DNA from: Sophora flavescens | Lineage: Eukaryota > Streptophyta > Magnoliopsida > Fabales > Fabaceae | Assembly (NCBI GenBank): GCA_030762895.1 | Contig: CM061063.1 | Coordinates: 215,924,103-215,988,102, forward strand | DNA length: 64,000 nucleotides | Direction of reading: 5' to 3' | Shown here: one piece after another, positions 62,266 through 64,000 of the stretch | Numbering within the stretch: position 1 is the stretch's first letter | How the letters are laid out: every line of letters begins with the position of its first letter | Program-made: the position numbers and the translations under genes | The notes under the pieces: model-generated | Told to the model about the DNA's origin: nothing | What the model saw: the letters and a program-made list of their open reading frames with translations, nothing else | Databases searched by the model: none

Positions 62266-62775
62266 TTTGTATGTAGTTAGTTTAAAAACTTATCATGTAC
62301 TAGCTATAGTGTAGTTTTGACTGATATATATTTTGATATGAAATCTATAATATATCATGTAGCTTTTTGGTTTCTAATTATCTTTGTTGTCTAAATGTAA
62401 TTGAACATATGTATTGTTCGTAATAAATTCAGTATATATTAATTTTGAGTGTTTTTGTTGTACAAAAGTGATTGTGTTGAGAATTTTTAGAATATGTTAT
62501 ACTGGTATTGATCTGGATTACTGAAACAGGGGAAATGAATGATTGAAATGTAAAGAGTTTTTTTTTTAAAAAAAAAGAGATTTTTCACATCGGTTATACA
62601 AAAACCGATGTGGAAAGTTCACTTTTCACATCGGTTATATTTAAAACCGACGAGGAAAGTGAAATTTTCACATCGGTTTTGTAATAACCCATGTGAAATA
62701 TGAACTTTCCACATTGTTTATTTAGAATACCGATGTTAAAAGTGTACTTTAGACATCAGTTCTAAAACCGATGTG
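62266..62775. repeat. Unit 17/18 spacer with hairpin cluster
   Basis: 62266-62580 is AT-rich non-coding flank. 62581-62775 has five inverted repeats, most decayed (CCGACGAGG, CATTGTTTATTTAG, CATCAGTTCTAAAACC). The terminal palindrome is no longer perfect. Confidence 0.82.
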
Positions 62776-64000
62776 AAAAGTATCAATAAACAAGTACTGT
62801 CTCACAGGGGATATAAAAAACTTGATCACATAATGGTAAGAGGAAAAGAAAGCATTTCAGGAAGCAGCATCTCAGGCGGATCCTAATGCTTAAAATCATC
62901 CAGAAGTTGTTGATCCACCTCCACCTCCACGCCATCATAAATGGAAGAGGTCCCGACAAAGAAATACGGGACAATATACATCTGAGGAGGCCTGCCAAGT
63001 AGCTGAGAAGATTGTAAGTATAGTTTGAATTGTAATTGTCATTTTAACATTGTTACCAAATTGTAATGCGACCTAATATTTTATATGTTATAGGATGCCT
63101 TGGACGAGCAGGTAACCCAAGGAACCTTTGTTTCGAGAGGATGCGATGATATCTTAGCTGCTGCCATCGGTAAACCAGACCACCCGGGTCGTGTCATTGT
63201 TGTTGGATGGGACGTCAGTATTTGTCAATACCATGGTTCATCTTCACACCAATGCCACATGGATGTTGATGCAGATAGAGCACGGCTAAAACAGGAGATT
63301 GCAGCAGTTAGGCAGGAGATGGCCCAGTAGTTTGCCCAGCAACTGGCAATATTGACTTCTATGTCCCAGCAGATGACAGGTGTCCAACCCTATGTCCAAC
63401 CCTCTGTCCATATGAGCACTAAGGGCTCATGTGATCCTCCTCATCAGCCTGAAAATGATGATGATGGTGATGATTATTATGACGACCCTGATAGGTGTGA
63501 GCTGAATGTTGATGATCATCATGATCGCTGCTAAGTGGCATTGGGGAGGGAACATAATAACTTCGGTAATACCATACACAATCGTTTGTTATCGGATGAT
63601 CAGGTGAGGGTCGTTGTTGAGATTATTTGAGATGCTGATGCTCGAGTCCCTGTGCCCACTGAGGAGGTTCAAACAGTGGGTTAGGCCCCCGGTAACTTCA
63701 TCCCCTGGCCAAAAAGACTGGTCAGGTTTCTTATTGCATCTGAGGTATTCAGTTAGTTGGGTTTTTATATATTTATAGTTGAAATTATTTATTATTGTTT
63801 AAATATGATGCTTTATTTTTTATTTTTTTTAGAAGTTGGAAATGATATTCTGCCTAAAATGTCGGATCCAGGAAGACCGGAGATGTCTGCTCCTGCCAAG
63901 GTATTCATTTGACCATTTAATTATTTACGAATGAAATACCTTATCTGTGATTACTAATATATATCTTTGTTGTTTAGGGGATTGACAAAGGGGCACATAG
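62776..64000 (+). pseudogene. Unit 18: Ulp1-like CACTA second gene, 3' part outside window
   Basis: Exons: A about 62776-63014, B 63094-63744, C 63833-63900, D from 63978 to the window end. Subtype of units 8, 12 and 15 (2-nt loss ATGGTAAGAGG in exon A, VQPYVQPSV, exon C starting AAGTTGG), but it keeps DALDEQ. Lesions: TAA in exon A (AATGCTTAAAATC), TAG at 63328-63330, TAA at 63532-63534, TGA near 63628 and TAG before GCCCCCGG. A 3-nt loss turns AELRQEM into AVRQEM. The peptidase exons are outside the window. Confidence 0.75.

Noticed and set aside
1..64000. Processed (retrotransposed) gene copies
   Set aside because: All units keep introns at the same places with the same sequences, and no poly(A) tail or target duplication is seen.

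Overview
The window looks like nuclear DNA of a flowering plant, most likely a dicot. It is AT-rich, its genes have short introns with plant-type GTAAGT donors and TTTGCAG or TGTTTAG acceptors, and all recognisable coding matter belongs to the plant CACTA (En/Spm) DNA-transposon superfamily. I see no host gene, rRNA, tRNA or CRISPR array, and I cannot name the species.

Almost the whole 64 kb is one satellite-like tandem array. The unit is about 2.8-2.9 kb and occurs 19 times (units 0 to 18; units 0 and 18 are cut by the window ends). Each unit is a 5'-truncated copy of the second gene of a CACTA element, read on the + strand, in nine exons called A to I here. Exons A and B match the plant Ptta/En/Spm 'transposase' and DUF8039-like region, with a GAT-repeat Asp tract. 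Exons E to I make a Ulp1-like (C48) cysteine peptidase domain with HWQLL, QRGSWECGYY and a C-terminal RRRWATFFLEVYQP-stop. Each gene remnant is followed by about 310 bp of AT-rich flank and a cluster of three to seven imperfect CATCGGTT/AACCGATG inverted repeats; the next unit starts on the last palindrome. Introns and flanks are conserved as well as exons, so copying was at the DNA level. Most copies are broken by stops, frameshifts or splice-site loss. Unit 16 (and nearly unit 13) keeps exons B-I or B-E open.

There is higher-order structure. Units fall into subtypes that recur in order. About 16.3 kb starting around unit 4 recurs around unit 9, including a foreign 2.2-kb segment (12.49-14.70 kb and 28.83-31.00 kb) with identical junctions. 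A second block of about 12.6 kb (about 37.2-49.8 kb) recurs at about 49.8-62.2 kb. Each of its copies holds a CACTA 5' end (TIR CACTAGTGCAG at 40177 and 52796), eight subterminal hairpins of a different family, a GC-rich leader and a TNP2 transposase pseudogene whose C-terminus is cut off and fused to the array hairpins (44534, 57208). Units 11, 14 and 17 look like recombinants between subtypes, as expected for unequal exchange.

The genes no longer work as a transposon: TNP2 is interrupted in both copies, and no 3' TIR (CTGCACTAGTG) is visible. The notable feature is amplification of a peptidase-bearing transposon module plus its hairpin sites into a higher-order array.
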